Assembly: GCA_024635795.1 (NCBI GenBank)
Contig: JAGXIH010000008.1
Span: 1-64,000 of the forward strand
Length of the DNA stretch: 64,000 nucleotides
DNA from: Salegentibacter sp.
Lineage (GTDB): Bacteria > Bacteroidota > Bacteroidia > Flavobacteriales > Flavobacteriaceae
Direction: 5' to 3'
A model generated the notes under the pieces. The model saw only the letters and a list, made by a program, of their open reading frames with translations. It did no database searches and had not been told where the DNA came from. This document shows, piece by piece, positions 29,276 to 38,422 of the stretch (the first letter of the stretch is position 1; the number at the start of each line of letters is the position of its first letter). Both the position numbers and the translations under genes were made by a program.

Positions 29276-29301
29276 TTGTGTAACAATTTTACATACATTT
29301 G
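29276..29301 (+). promoter_or_regulatory. Putative Bacteroidota promoter of kdsD
   Basis: TACATTTG at 29294-29301 matches the TAnnTTTG -7 box exactly. A TTG lies 15 bp upstream at 29276, a somewhat short spacing. It would start transcription about 45 nt before the kdsD TTG codon, in the recQ-kdsD divergent gap. Confidence 0.5.
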
Positions 29302-29353
29302 CAAACTAAAGATACATATTTCTTTAGACCCACAATTCATAATTTTATCTAAT

Positions 29354-30319
29354 TTGAAACTCCAGGAAAAAATTCTGATTGCTGCCCGAGAAACCATTTC
29401 CATTGAAGCCAAAGCGATTGCCAATTTAGAACATCTTATTGATAATGAGTTTGTTGAGGCAGTAGAGACGATTTACCATTCCAAAGGAAGAGTGGTGGTC
29501 ACCGGAATAGGAAAAAGCGCCATTATTGCCAGTAAGATCGTAGCTACGTTAAATTCTACCGGTACCCCTGCCATTTTCATGCATGCAGCTGACGCGATTC
29601 ACGGCGACCTGGGGAATATTCAGAAAGACGATGTGGTGATTTGTATCTCCAAAAGTGGGAACAGCCCCGAAATCAAGGTCCTGGTTCCCTTTATAAAAGA
29701 CTTTAAAAATCCCCTAATCGGGATTACTGGCGATAAAAATTCATTTTTGGGCCAGGAAGCAGATTTTGTCCTTAACTCCTATGTAGAAAAGGAAGCCTGT
29801 CCCAATAACCTGGCACCTACCACTAGCACCACAGCACAAATGGTATTGGGCGATGCCCTGGCAATAGCGCTGGTTAATCTGAAAGGTTTTTCCCGAAAAG
29901 ACTTTGCCAAATACCATCCGGGAGGTTCGCTTGGTAAGAAACTCTACCTGAGGGTAAGCGATATCACAGCCCAGAACCAGAAACCGGTAGTTTCACCTGA
30001 GACTTCGGTTACCGATGCTATTATAGAAATTTCAGAAAAAATGCTGGGCGTTACTGCAGTGCTTGAAAACGATAAGATTATTGGGATAATTACCGATGGC
30101 GATATAAGACGAATGTTGAAGAAAAGCACCGATTTCAAAGATCTTACCGCCAGAGATATCATGAGCGTAAATCCAAAAACCATAAATCAAGACACACTTG
30201 CCGTTGAGGCCCTGGATATGCTTGAAGAAAACAAGATCTCCCAGCTGCTGGCTTTAGAAAACGGAAAATACGCAGGTGTTGTCCATATTCACAACCTAAT
30301 TAGAGAAGGTATTTTATAA
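29354..30319 (+). CDS. kdsD: D-arabinose 5-phosphate isomerase (KdsD/KpsF family)
   Basis: This enzyme converts ribulose 5-phosphate to arabinose 5-phosphate, the first step to Kdo for lipopolysaccharide. About 321 residues, the family length, if it starts at TTG 29354 (reading LKLQEKILIAARETI); the frame upstream crosses the recQ promoter region. It has an N-terminal SIS domain (VVVTGIGKSAIIASKIVATL, CISKSGNSPEI, HPGGSLGKKLYLRVSDI) and two C-terminal CBS domains from about residue 205. It overlaps tatC by one base (TAATG), so the two are co-translated. Confidence 0.92.
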   Translation: MKLQEKILIAARETISIEAKAIANLEHLIDNEFVEAVETIYHSKGRVVVTGIGKSAIIASKIVATLNSTGTPAIFMHAADAIHGDLGNIQKDDVVICISKSGNSPEIKVLVPFIKDFKNPLIGITGDKNSFLGQEADFVLNSYVEKEACPNNLAPTTSTTAQMVLGDALAIALVNLKGFSRKDFAKYHPGGSLGKKLYLRVSDITAQNQKPVVSPETSVTDAIIEISEKMLGVTAVLENDKIIGIITDGDIRRMLKKSTDFKDLTARDIMSVNPKTINQDTLAVEALDMLEENKISQLLALENGKYAGVVHIHNLIREGIL

Positions 30320-31158
30320 TGAAACAATTAGGTACTCCCCAGGATGAAATGTCTTTCTTAGATCATCTCGAAGACCTGCGATGGCACCTTATTCGTGCCA
30401 CCCTTGCTGTGGTAATTGCAGGAACTATCGCCTTCCTGGCCAAGGGATTTATTTTCGATGTCTTGCTTTTCGGCCCCAGTAGGGGGAGTTTCTTTTCATA
30501 CGATATTCTTTGCCGTATCTCCACTTCCCTGGGGATAGACGGAGGTTTTTGCTTTGACGAAATGCCCTTCCGAATTCAGAGTAGAACTATGGGCGGACAG
30601 TTCTCTGCCCACGTCTGGACTTCGATCACCGCCGGCTTCATCATAGCTTTCCCTTATGTGATCTATGAATTCTGGAGATTCGTGGCCCCTGCCATGCATA
30701 ACAACGAACGCAAATATGCCAAAGGATTTATCTTTATCTCCTCCCTGTTATTCTTTACCGGAGTGATCTTTGGATACTATGTGGTAACGCCGCTTTCTAT
30801 TAATTTCCTCGGAAAATACCAGGTTAGCGAAACGGTGTTTAACGATTTTGACCTCAGCAGTTATATTGGCCTGGTAAGGGCATCTGTGCTGGCAAGCGGA
30901 CTCATTTTTGAATTACCCATTCTGATCTATTTTCTTACCCGAATAGGACTTGTAACCCCTGCTTTTCTGAAGAAATACAGGAAATACGCATTGGTGCTGG
31001 TATTGATACTTTCGGCTATAATCACTCCACCGGATATTGTGAGCCAGATTATTGTAGCTATCCCGGTGCTTGTGCTCTATGAGGTAAGTATCCTGATCTC
31101 AAAGGTGATCTATAAACAGGAACAACGAAAATTAAAAAGACAAGGCTATGAGCAATAA
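30319..31158 (+). CDS. tatC: Twin-arginine translocase subunit TatC
   Basis: The receptor subunit of the Tat pathway for export of folded proteins, 279 residues with six membrane helices. Family signatures are MSFLDHLEDLRWHLIRAT at the N-terminus, with the conserved Glu of the signal-peptide site, and AFPYVIYEFWRFVAPA in the first cytoplasmic loop region. A 30-residue cytoplasmic or periplasmic insertion with two Cys (DILCRISTSLGIDGGFCF) is typical of Bacteroidota TatC. Co-transcribed with kdsD and the next gene, which overlaps it by 11 bases. Confidence 0.95.
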   Translation: MKQLGTPQDEMSFLDHLEDLRWHLIRATLAVVIAGTIAFLAKGFIFDVLLFGPSRGSFFSYDILCRISTSLGIDGGFCFDEMPFRIQSRTMGGQFSAHVWTSITAGFIIAFPYVIYEFWRFVAPAMHNNERKYAKGFIFISSLLFFTGVIFGYYVVTPLSINFLGKYQVSETVFNDFDLSSYIGLVRASVLASGLIFELPILIYFLTRIGLVTPAFLKKYRKYALVLVLILSAIITPPDIVSQIIVAIPVLVLYEVSILISKVIYKQEQRKLKRQGYEQ

Positions 31159-31498
31159 AGTAGAAGAGTTTAATGAGTACCGCGCTCAGATGAACGATAA
31201 GATCCTGGGTGAAAATAACAAGGTCCTGAAAAGGATCTTCAATCTTGATACAAACGCCTTCACCGAAGGAGCACTGGATAAAAAAACAAAGGAACTTCTC
31301 GGCCTGGTGGCTTCACTGGTGCTAAGATGCGACGATTGTGTGAAATACCACCTGGAAAGCAGCTACAAAGCAAAGATAAGCCGCGAAGAGGTTATGGAAA
31401 CCCTTAGTATAGGAACCCTTGTAGGTGGTACTATTGTGATACCTCACCTGCGCAGGGCTTTTGAATACTGGGAAGAGCTGGAAGAGGTGAAAGAATAA
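31148..31498 (+). CDS. Carboxymuconolactone decarboxylase (AhpD-like) family protein
   Basis: A 116-residue helical protein. The AhpD-type redox motif CDDC is present in LRCDDCVKYHLESSYKAKIS, followed by EEVMETLSIGTLVGGTIVIPHLRRA. This points to peroxidase or disulfide chemistry rather than decarboxylation. It overlaps the tatC stop by 11 bases in a different frame. The exact function is unknown. Confidence 0.85.
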   Translation: MSNKVEEFNEYRAQMNDKILGENNKVLKRIFNLDTNAFTEGALDKKTKELLGLVASLVLRCDDCVKYHLESSYKAKISREEVMETLSIGTLVGGTIVIPHLRRAFEYWEELEEVKE

Positions 31499-31528
31499 GG
31501 CTGGTATAATTAACGTATCTTAGTGCAC

Positions 31529-31604
31529 TAAATTTGCAGAATGAAACCAGCAGGTTGTTGGATCCAAAAATGGCAATACATAACTTGTCCCGATTAAATC
31601 GGGA
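31529..31604 (+). promoter_or_regulatory. Leader of lptB: TAnnTTTG box and palindrome
   Basis: TAAATTTG at 31529-31536 matches the Bacteroidota -7 box. A palindrome TCCCGAT-TAA-ATCGGGA lies at 31588-31604. The lptB start is at 31662, so the leader would be about 115 nt. A possible 18-codon reading frame from 31541 starts only 5 nt after the box and is not called. Confidence 0.4.
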
Positions 31605-31661
31605 GGAGTAGGATTATAAGCCTGTGCCTATTGCCAAATCCTGGTTAAAAAATATAAACAG

Positions 31662-32402
31662 ATGAAATTACGCGCTGAAAACTTAGTAAAGAAATACAAA
31701 GGCAAGGCAGTTGTTAAAGGCATCTCTATCGAGGTAAATCAGGGAGAGATCGTAGGACTTTTGGGTCCTAACGGGGCCGGAAAAACAACCTCATTCTATA
31801 TGATCGTTGGACTGATAAAACCCAACGGAGGGCAGATCTTTCTTGACAAGGCCAATATCACTAAATACCCAATGTACAAAAGGGCGCAGCACGGCATTGG
31901 TTACCTCGCCCAGGAAGCTTCAGTATTCAGAAAGTTAAGCATTGAAGATAACATTATGAGCGTACTGGAACTTACCGATCTTTCCAAAAAAGAACGCCAC
32001 CAGAAGATGGAATCCCTTATCGAGGAATTCGGTCTTAGCCATATTCGCAAAAACCGGGGAGACCTACTAAGTGGTGGAGAACGACGGCGTACCGAGATCG
32101 CGCGGGCCCTGGCTACCAACCCTAATTTTATTCTGCTTGATGAACCTTTTGCCGGGGTTGATCCCGTAGCGGTAGAAGATATTCAGCGTATTGTAGCTCA
32201 GTTGAAAAACAAAAATATCGGAATATTAATCACCGACCATAATGTGCAGGAAACCCTTGCCATTACTGACCGTACTTACCTTATGTTTGAAGGTAGCATC
32301 CTGAAACATGGTAGTCCTGAAGAACTAGCCGAAGATGAAATGGTGAGAAAAGTATATCTCGGAAAGAATTTCGAGCTTCGGAAGAAAAAGATCTTCGATT
32401 AA
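31662..32402 (+). CDS. lptB: LPS export ABC transporter ATP-binding protein
   Basis: This ATPase drives the LptB2FG complex that extracts lipopolysaccharide from the inner membrane. It has 246 residues. Walker A is GPNGAGKTT, the Q-loop region is [13 protein letters not shown], the ABC signature is [16 protein letters not shown], and Walker B with catalytic Glu is [12 protein letters not shown], then the H-loop ITDHN. The Asp-Pro-Val-Ala-Val run after Walker B is typical of LptB. It stands alone, convergent with pssA 16 bp away. Confidence 0.95.
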   Translation: MKLRAENLVKKYKGKAVVKGISIEVNQGEIVGLLGPNGAGKTTSFYMIVGLIKPNGGQIFLDKANITKYPMYKRAQHGIGYLAQEASVFRKLSIEDNIMSVLELTDLSKKERHQKMESLIEEFGLSHIRKNRGDLLSGGERRRTEIARALATNPNFILLDEPFAGVDPVAVEDIQRIVAQLKNKNIGILITDHNVQETLAITDRTYLMFEGSILKHGSPEELAEDEMVRKVYLGKNFELRKKKIFD

Positions 32403-32418
32403 CTTTAGTTATTTCCGG

Positions 32419-33177
32419 TTAAACCTCCTCCTTTGCCGGCACCAGTACCGAAAGCAATACATAGCTCACAATAATGAGCGGAATGGCGATAAATCTGAAT
32501 ATCACGATCAAGGCCAGACACCAAAGCAGGAAAAAATACCGCAACTTATTATTAGAAAAAGACCAGTCGCTGAATTTAAGCGCGAAGAGTTTGATCTCTG
32601 CATTCAGCAAATAACAACTCAGCAAAGTTAAGGCGATAAGAAACCATTCGTTCAGCAATAAAGAAGACACCAGCTCCCCGGGTTGAAAAGTAAGGATTAA
32701 AGGCAAACTCAATATCAGCATCGCGTTGGCCGGAGTTGGAAGGCCGATAAAAGAATCAGTTTGGCGGTCATCTACATTGAATTTCGCCAGCCTGAAAGCC
32801 GAAGCCAGGGTAATAAATAAGCCGATAAGTGCCAAAGTATTAAAATTCCATTCCCACCAGGTCCCCTGTATACTCCATTCGGTGGTGGTAGCTGCAGCCG
32901 GAGTAGGCAGCGCCTTGCTAAGCATCTGAAACATTACAATTCCCGGTACAACCCCGCTGGTAACCACATCGGCCAGGGAATCCAGCTGCAGCCCAACCTC
33001 GCTTTTCACATCCAATACTCTGGCGGCGAGTCCGTCGAAGAAATCAAAGAAAACTCCCGCAGCCACGAATACAGCCGCCATGATCAGATTTCCCTGGACG
33101 GCAAAGATCACCGCTATGGTTCCGCTTAAAAGATTCAGGTGAGTTATGAAATTTGGAATATATCTTTTAATGGCCAT
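32419..33177 (-). CDS. pssA: CDP-diacylglycerol-serine O-phosphatidyltransferase
   Basis: A membrane enzyme that makes phosphatidylserine, the precursor of phosphatidylethanolamine. It has 252 residues and about seven membrane helices. The CDP-alcohol phosphotransferase motif is intact: FDGLAARVLDVKSEVGLQLD followed by SLADVV, giving the D-G-x2-A-R-x8-G-x3-D-x3-D pattern at about residues 48-70. The N-terminus (MAIKRYIPNFITHLNLLSG) is typical of the PssA subfamily. It is convergent with lptB. Confidence 0.88.
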   Translation of the reverse strand: MAIKRYIPNFITHLNLLSGTIAVIFAVQGNLIMAAVFVAAGVFFDFFDGLAARVLDVKSEVGLQLDSLADVVTSGVVPGIVMFQMLSKALPTPAAATTTEWSIQGTWWEWNFNTLALIGLFITLASAFRLAKFNVDDRQTDSFIGLPTPANAMLILSLPLILTFQPGELVSSLLLNEWFLIALTLLSCYLLNAEIKLFALKFSDWSFSNNKLRYFFLLWCLALIVIFRFIAIPLIIVSYVLLSVLVPAKEEV

Positions 33178-33396
33178 TGGTTTAGTTTTTGGTAAAAATA
33201 CTAAAAATCAAGAACCTCAGTGAAAACCCACAAAGTATGCATTGAAAATTTATTTTGGTCAATATTGGCAAGCCCTGGAATATTTTAATCACGATTATCG
33301 GGTTAATTTTAGAAGTTCAGCAGTCCTATAAATTTTCAAAAAGGCTGTTAAGAAGGATTTTTCCTGAAGCCGACTTAAAAACAAGCCACAGTTTCC

Positions 33397-33404
33397 TATT
33401 TTTG
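33397..33404 (+). promoter_or_regulatory. Putative -7 box of lnt
   Basis: TATTTTTG matches TAnnTTTG and ends 16 bp before the lnt ATG, so the leader would be very short. No good TTG is seen at the expected upstream distance. Confidence 0.35.
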
Positions 33405-33420
33405 AAAAGAATATCAAAAT

Positions 33421-35019
33421 ATGAAGAATTTTCTTTACGCCCTTCTCTCCGGAATATTACTTGCACTGGCCTGGCCTACCTATGGCTTTCCACTATTGCT
33501 GTTTTTCGCCTTTGTTCCCCTGCTCTATGCGGAATTCAAATTGCGGAATTTCTCTAAGCGACTAACAGGCTGGAAGGTCTTCGGACTGGCCTACCTGAGT
33601 TTCTTCATCTGGAACCTCTTCACCACTTACTGGCTTTATTTCAGTACCGCCTTTGGAGGTGCTTTCGCCGTCCTCGTGAATTCGCTGCTAATGGCGCTGG
33701 TTTTTATGCTGTACCATATAGTAGCTAAACGCACCGGCTTTGGAGCGGCCGCTACTTTTCTGGTGAGTATCTGGATGGTCTTCGAAAAACTTCACCTGGA
33801 CTGGGAGTTTTCCTGGCCCTGGCTAAACCTCGGCAATGCCTTTTCAGAATATCATAACTGGGTGCAGTGGTATGAATACACCGGTACTTTTGGAGGAACC
33901 CTCTGGGTGTGGCTCGTAAATATTGCTGTTTTTAAAGCCGTGATTCTTTACCGGGAATACAAAGATAAAGCGGTTCTTTACCGCGGAATTTTTAAAACTG
34001 CAAGTTTAATTCTCGTGCCCCTAGGAATTTCCTGGATAATCCTGGCCAATTACCAACCTGAAGGAGAACCGCTGGAAGTGGTGATCCTGCAACCTAATAT
34101 CGATCCATACACCGAAAAGTACAATGTTAACGACACCCGGATAGGAGAACTCTTATTGGATCTTGCTGAAAAAAAGACCACAGAAAAAACCAGGCTTCTG
34201 GTGGCGCCTGAAACCGTTTTTGCCGATGGTACCGTCCTTCCGAATTTTGAGAGATCGGAGGCTGCTTTTTTCAGTAGGCAACTTTTAAACCGTTATCCCA
34301 ACATCAATTTTTTAAGTGGAATTTCCTTCTATGAACGCTTCAGCGATCCAAATAAGGTAAGGAAACAAAGCAATTACCTGGGCCCAAATGACTGGTACGA
34401 TGATTATAATTCGGCATTTATGATGAACAGCACCGACTCCACTCAACTTTATCACAAATCAAAACTAGTGGTGGGAGTCGAGAATTTCCCTTATCAGGAG
34501 GTTCTGAAACCCATCCTGGGCGATATTATGATAGACCTCGGTGGTACCGTCGCGATGAAAACCACCCAGGAAGAGCGCTCTGTTTTTGAAATGGAGAACG
34601 GAATAGCAGCCGCGGCCGCACCGATTATCTGCTATGAATCGGTTTATGGAGATTATGTTACCGGTTATATTAGAAATGGCGCGGGATTCCTGAGTATTAT
34701 TACCAATGATGCCTGGTGGGGCAATACCCAGGGCCATAAACAACACCTGAGCTACGCGAAGTTAAGAGCAATAGAAACCCGAAAAGATGTGGTAAGAAGT
34801 GCCAACACAGGGATTTCAGCATTTATAGATCAAAAAGGGAATATCGTAAAGAGCCTTGGCTACGAAGAACAAGGCAGTATTAAATCGGAGATCCTGGTGA
34901 ACAACAAACAGACCTTCTACGTGCAATACGGCGACTACCTCGCACGAATAGCTCAGTTCCTGGCTTTGTTTGTATTTCTATTTGCTATGGTTAAATACCG
35001 CAGGACCAGGCCGTCTTAG
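33421..35019 (+). CDS. lnt: Apolipoprotein N-acyltransferase
   Basis: Lnt adds the third acyl chain to lipoproteins in the inner membrane. It has 532 residues: about six to seven N-terminal membrane helices, then a nitrilase-like periplasmic domain from about residue 215 and a C-terminal helix. The catalytic triad is visible as Glu in LVAPETVF, Lys in YHKSKLVVGVENFPY and Cys in IICYESVYG. The linker WPWLNLGNAFSEY matches the family. It is the last plus-strand gene before the repeat-rich spacer and the usher locus. Confidence 0.93.
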   Translation: MKNFLYALLSGILLALAWPTYGFPLLLFFAFVPLLYAEFKLRNFSKRLTGWKVFGLAYLSFFIWNLFTTYWLYFSTAFGGAFAVLVNSLLMALVFMLYHIVAKRTGFGAAATFLVSIWMVFEKLHLDWEFSWPWLNLGNAFSEYHNWVQWYEYTGTFGGTLWVWLVNIAVFKAVILYREYKDKAVLYRGIFKTASLILVPLGISWIILANYQPEGEPLEVVILQPNIDPYTEKYNVNDTRIGELLLDLAEKKTTEKTRLLVAPETVFADGTVLPNFERSEAAFFSRQLLNRYPNINFLSGISFYERFSDPNKVRKQSNYLGPNDWYDDYNSAFMMNSTDSTQLYHKSKLVVGVENFPYQEVLKPILGDIMIDLGGTVAMKTTQEERSVFEMENGIAAAAAPIICYESVYGDYVTGYIRNGAGFLSIITNDAWWGNTQGHKQHLSYAKLRAIETRKDVVRSANTGISAFIDQKGNIVKSLGYEEQGSIKSEILVNNKQTFYVQYGDYLARIAQFLALFVFLFAMVKYRRTRPS

Positions 35020-35029
35020 AATGTTGTTA

Positions 35030-35300
35030 ATTGGGGATTGGTTAATTCGCCTGCCCGCCGTAGCCAGAGCGTAGGAGGGTTAATTCGGGATTCGTGGATA
35101 AGGAAAAAATTCTTGTTTCTAGTTCAGGAAAACTGTTTATTTAATCTGTCATGCCGGGCTTGATCCGGCATCTCATATCTGTAGGAATTCCATTAGCTCT
35201 ATAGAAAAGTCAGAGCAAAACAGAAAACAGAAAGTTTCACGCAAAGCACGCAAAGTTTCACGCAAAGCACGCAGAAAATTCTACCGGATAAAAACTAAAG
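35030..35300. repeat. Intergenic dispersed-repeat block after lnt
   Basis: This spacer contains copies of three repeat types found again at 45.6-47.5 kb. They are CTGCCCGCCGTAGCC...GGAGGGTTAATTCG (about 35051-35096), a palindromic ATGCCGGGCTTGATCCGGCAT unit (about 35150-35171), and CACGCAAAGCACGCAAAG (two tandem copies, about 35238-35275). No reading frame is called. Confidence 0.65.
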
Positions 35301-35315
35301 ACTGTCGACTAAAGT

Positions 35316-37883
35316 CTACCGACTCCTAAGAACAAACTCCAATGTATCCACAATATCCCCGTATTCATCGATCTTTATTTCAAAAGGAATGGCTTCCGGT
35401 TCTGAAATATAGCCGAGGTTTTCAAGTTGTTCCCGATCTATTTCAGCGGTATATTTTCCGGGTTTTAGTCCGAGGTAAGTGAAATAACCATCGCCTTCAC
35501 TGAGAATCCTGGCGGCTTTATTTCCGTCTTCATCAAAAACATTTATGATTATCCTGCCTTGCCCGCGTAGTCCATCATCATCTACGTAAACCATTCCTCC
35601 TACTTCTCCCATAACTTCAACCGGCACATGGATCTCCTGGAAATGATTAGGAACGGTGTGCACCCTGATCTTCGGATTAGAGATCTTCCAGGCGATATTA
35701 TCCAGACTTACCGGATCTATTTCCAGCACCATATCTATATAAGGTTGTAGGTCACGAATCCTCAGGATGGTTTCATTCTCGTGATAGCTAAGCCTTCCGG
35801 TGCGGTTCTTTAACTCCATTCCGGGAACCCCGGGTTCCATAGGATCTCTTACCCCGTTCCCATTGTAGTCCAGAAACGGAATTATAGTTAAGCCTGCCTT
35901 AGACATCGCACTGCGGTTACTGGTAAGTATTTGCCCGGTATTATCGTCCAGCATCATACTTCCCCGGGCCGATTGCACAAAAGAGGTGTTCCTGTTTCCA
36001 ATCCTTGAAGTAAGAGAGGTCTGAGCGAAATCCAGCGCATAGCGAAAACCGACTTCAAAAATATGGGCGTCCCGCAGAAAATTATTTTCATAAGCCAGAT
36101 TCAGGAATCCTTTTTCAAAGATAGGTCGCTCCAGTTCCAGGATCAGGTTATTAAATTGCGACCTACTATAATCATACTGTACCTGTGGAGAAAAAAGAAA
36201 TCGGTTTGGCAATCTGTAGGTTTGGGAAAGTGAGCTGTAAATAGTTGGCTCCTTTACCCTGTCGTTATAGATGCCGTAGGTTGTAAAATTGGTACTTACT
36301 CCAAATACCGCTCCTGAAAGTAGCATTTGCGCGGTAGTGAACTCTGTGGTAGGCATAATGATCTGGTTAAGGCTGAACCTACCAAACATAGAGAAGTTGT
36401 TCCCTCTAATTGGGGTAGACAAACTTATTTTTCGTTCTTCCAGGTAATTAAAATTAATCGCCGTCTGGTTCTCGTCATATTTTATATAATTCAGATCTAC
36501 CTGCAGATTTTGAGGCGAGCGGTAACTCAGCACCCCTTCTCCTTTAACCCCGTGCATATACTCCCCGGAGAACAGGAGTCCGGAAGCAATTCGCACCGAA
36601 GAATTCACAAAAGGCATCACCTCGCCACTGGTCACTTCAGAGAGGTATTCCACCCCACCTCCAACCGTGATAGCATTGCTTATTCCGTAGTTAAAATTGA
36701 AGCGGGAAAAGCGCTGCCATTCTTCATTCTCTACAATTCCGGCGCTCAGGGTGTATTCTACCTCGTTCTTCGGAACAAAATTATAAGGAATATTGATCAC
36801 TCTTTCCTCAACCCGTTCCTCTCCCCAGGGGCCGTAAAAACGCAGACTCACCGCGGTATTTCCATACATCAACGGGACTTCAAAGGAATAGAAGCCCGAA
36901 GCATCGGCCTGGGTGAAATCTATAAGTACATTGTTCACATAGAGCTCCACCGTCCAGCGAGGCTCGGTATAATCGTTAAGCTGATAAGTACCGAAAGACC
37001 TCCGGTTTTGCATAGGGCTGTTGCTCACCTGCACCCCGCTAACCGGGGCAAACAGAGAAGAGGTGGCCCGGGTGAAAATCCGTCCTACACTTACTTGTTT
37101 GAACAACCGGCTATCATTATTCACATACCGCCATTGGTAGAACTGATTCCGGGAGTTAAAAGGCACCCGCGAAGAATAGTTCAACATTAAATTAGTCTCT
37201 CCTCCGAGGAACATCGTACCCAGTCCCAGACTAAGCCTGTTGTCATTTTCAAAATCACTCTGCTGGGTAGTCACCACGCCCCAGTCCAAGGTTCCGGGTT
37301 TGAAAAACGGATATCTTCTCGCGATAGTAGTATCTGGTTCCACCACTCCTCGCACGCGATTAAGGCTCTCCCGCATCTTTTTGAGACGCATTTCTTTGAT
37401 CACCGGCAATTCCAGCTCAGTATCGAGTTCTACGGAAAGACTTCTGAAGGAAAACTGAGTGTCGAGTCCAAAAACATCTCCGAAGTAATTCGATTTGAGG
37501 TAATTCCCCATCGGAGTCTCTATAAAGTCTGAAGCCTCCAGCTCGTATTCCTCATCCTTAAACCGAATATAATTTTCCTGAAAATTTATGCTATAGATAG
37601 AATCCGGATGAACGATAAAGCCCGTAATCCCTTCAGCAGTCACCTCATTTTTTATCTTCAGGAAATCGAATAATTCCTGAACCGGTAAATACGCATCCTG
37701 CCCCTTAATGGCAATCGGAATCTCAACTGTCCCCAATCGAGGTACACTCATTTCTACATTGAGTTCATCATATTCCGGGAAAGTTTCCTGCCCGCTTAAT
37801 GTTGAAGAAAACAGGAGAAAAATAAAAATCTGAAGATGAAATCGTTTTAGCTTTAAAATAAAGTCCGAAGTAATTCTATTCAT
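35316..37883 (-). CDS. Usher-like outer-membrane protein of a chaperone-usher-type locus
   Basis: An 855-residue secreted protein (signal peptide IFIFLLFSSTLSGQ, residues 18-31). Residues 40-150 form an N-terminal periplasmic region with PVQELFDFLKIKNE. Residues 195-660 are rich in alternating beta-strands, as expected for a large barrel. A plug-like insert is visible at about residues 315-375 (VELYVNNVLIDFTQADASGF, then YSFEVPLMYGNTAVSLRFYG). The C-terminal 185 residues contain a Ca-binding-like FLDYNGNGVRDPMEPGVPG and two small beta domains, the last like a carboxypeptidase regulatory domain (GEVGGMVYVDDDG, GYFTYLGLKPGKYTAEI). This is the layout of alternative-type ushers. It is last in a seven-gene set with a PapD-like chaperone and DUF4402 subunits. 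No family score could be computed. Confidence 0.68.
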   Translation of the reverse strand: MNRITSDFILKLKRFHLQIFIFLLFSSTLSGQETFPEYDELNVEMSVPRLGTVEIPIAIKGQDAYLPVQELFDFLKIKNEVTAEGITGFIVHPDSIYSINFQENYIRFKDEEYELEASDFIETPMGNYLKSNYFGDVFGLDTQFSFRSLSVELDTELELPVIKEMRLKKMRESLNRVRGVVEPDTTIARRYPFFKPGTLDWGVVTTQQSDFENDNRLSLGLGTMFLGGETNLMLNYSSRVPFNSRNQFYQWRYVNNDSRLFKQVSVGRIFTRATSSLFAPVSGVQVSNSPMQNRRSFGTYQLNDYTEPRWTVELYVNNVLIDFTQADASGFYSFEVPLMYGNTAVSLRFYGPWGEERVEERVINIPYNFVPKNEVEYTLSAGIVENEEWQRFSRFNFNYGISNAITVGGGVEYLSEVTSGEVMPFVNSSVRIASGLLFSGEYMHGVKGEGVLSYRSPQNLQVDLNYIKYDENQTAINFNYLEERKISLSTPIRGNNFSMFGRFSLNQIIMPTTEFTTAQMLLSGAVFGVSTNFTTYGIYNDRVKEPTIYSSLSQTYRLPNRFLFSPQVQYDYSRSQFNNLILELERPIFEKGFLNLAYENNFLRDAHIFEVGFRYALDFAQTSLTSRIGNRNTSFVQSARGSMMLDDNTGQILTSNRSAMSKAGLTIIPFLDYNGNGVRDPMEPGVPGMELKNRTGRLSYHENETILRIRDLQPYIDMVLEIDPVSLDNIAWKISNPKIRVHTVPNHFQEIHVPVEVMGEVGGMVYVDDDGLRGQGRIIINVFDEDGNKAARILSEGDGYFTYLGLKPGKYTAEIDREQLENLGYISEPEAIPFEIKIDEYGDIVDTLEFVLRSR

Positions 37884-37896
37884 CGATAATGGGAGC

Positions 37897-38418
37897 TTAT
37901 TGATGGATAAAATTTAAAGTGAAAGTACCATTATAAGTTCCCGGCAGGCTTCCTGAATTATCGGCAGGAATTTGTAAAGTACCGCCCACAAAAACTTCAT
38001 TGGGAGTCTCGGCATTTGGTGCCTGAGTCACAAAAGTACGTTGACCGGTGCTAAAACTATTGATGAAAAGTAGAATCTCTGCTCCGCTACTTTGATTAAC
38101 AAGAATATATGAACTTGAATCCTGAATTTGGATAATTGTTCCTGGGTTGGCGTAAACATCGAATAAAGCGGCAGAAACAGGTTGTCCAAAATTAAGCTCA
38201 AAAATATCACCATCTATTGTTCGTTGGTCGTCATAACTAACAGTCACATTCCCACCAGCAGTGCCCGCAACAAAGGAACCGAAATTCAGGTTTTTTGAAG
38301 TTCTTACTTCAACTTGAATAGGTATTGGCGGATTCTCCTGGGCGCTAAGCTGCTGAAAAACACCAAAACTCAATAACCAAATGAGAAACCCGATAGTTTT
38401 AAGTCTGCTTTTTTCCAT
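37897..38418 (-). CDS. Small fibre subunit-like secreted protein
   Basis: A 173-residue protein with a signal peptide (IGFLIWLLSFGVFQQLSAQE). The mature region resembles the DUF4402/pilin pattern: an early strand LNFGSFVAGTAGGNVTVSYD matching the usual LDFG...GGxVTL signature, and a terminal strand ending GTYNGTFTLNFIHQ. It lacks the N-terminal I-x-P-I run of the other three. Position between the T9SS protein and the usher suggests a tip or minor subunit. This role is inferred. Gaps are 4 bp upstream and 13 bp downstream. Confidence 0.65.
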   Translation of the reverse strand: MEKSRLKTIGFLIWLLSFGVFQQLSAQENPPIPIQVEVRTSKNLNFGSFVAGTAGGNVTVSYDDQRTIDGDIFELNFGQPVSAALFDVYANPGTIIQIQDSSSYILVNQSSGAEILLFINSFSTGQRTFVTQAPNAETPNEVFVGGTLQIPADNSGSLPGTYNGTFTLNFIHQ

Positions 38419-38422
38419 AGCC

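Noticed and set aside
31541-31597. An 18-codon leader peptide before lptB
   Set aside because: It starts only 5 nt after the putative -7 box and has no supporting signal.
36327-37190. A 287-codon plus-strand frame inside the usher-like gene
   Set aside because: It is antisense to a well-supported secreted protein and has the irregular His/Arg/Ile-rich composition of a shadow frame.
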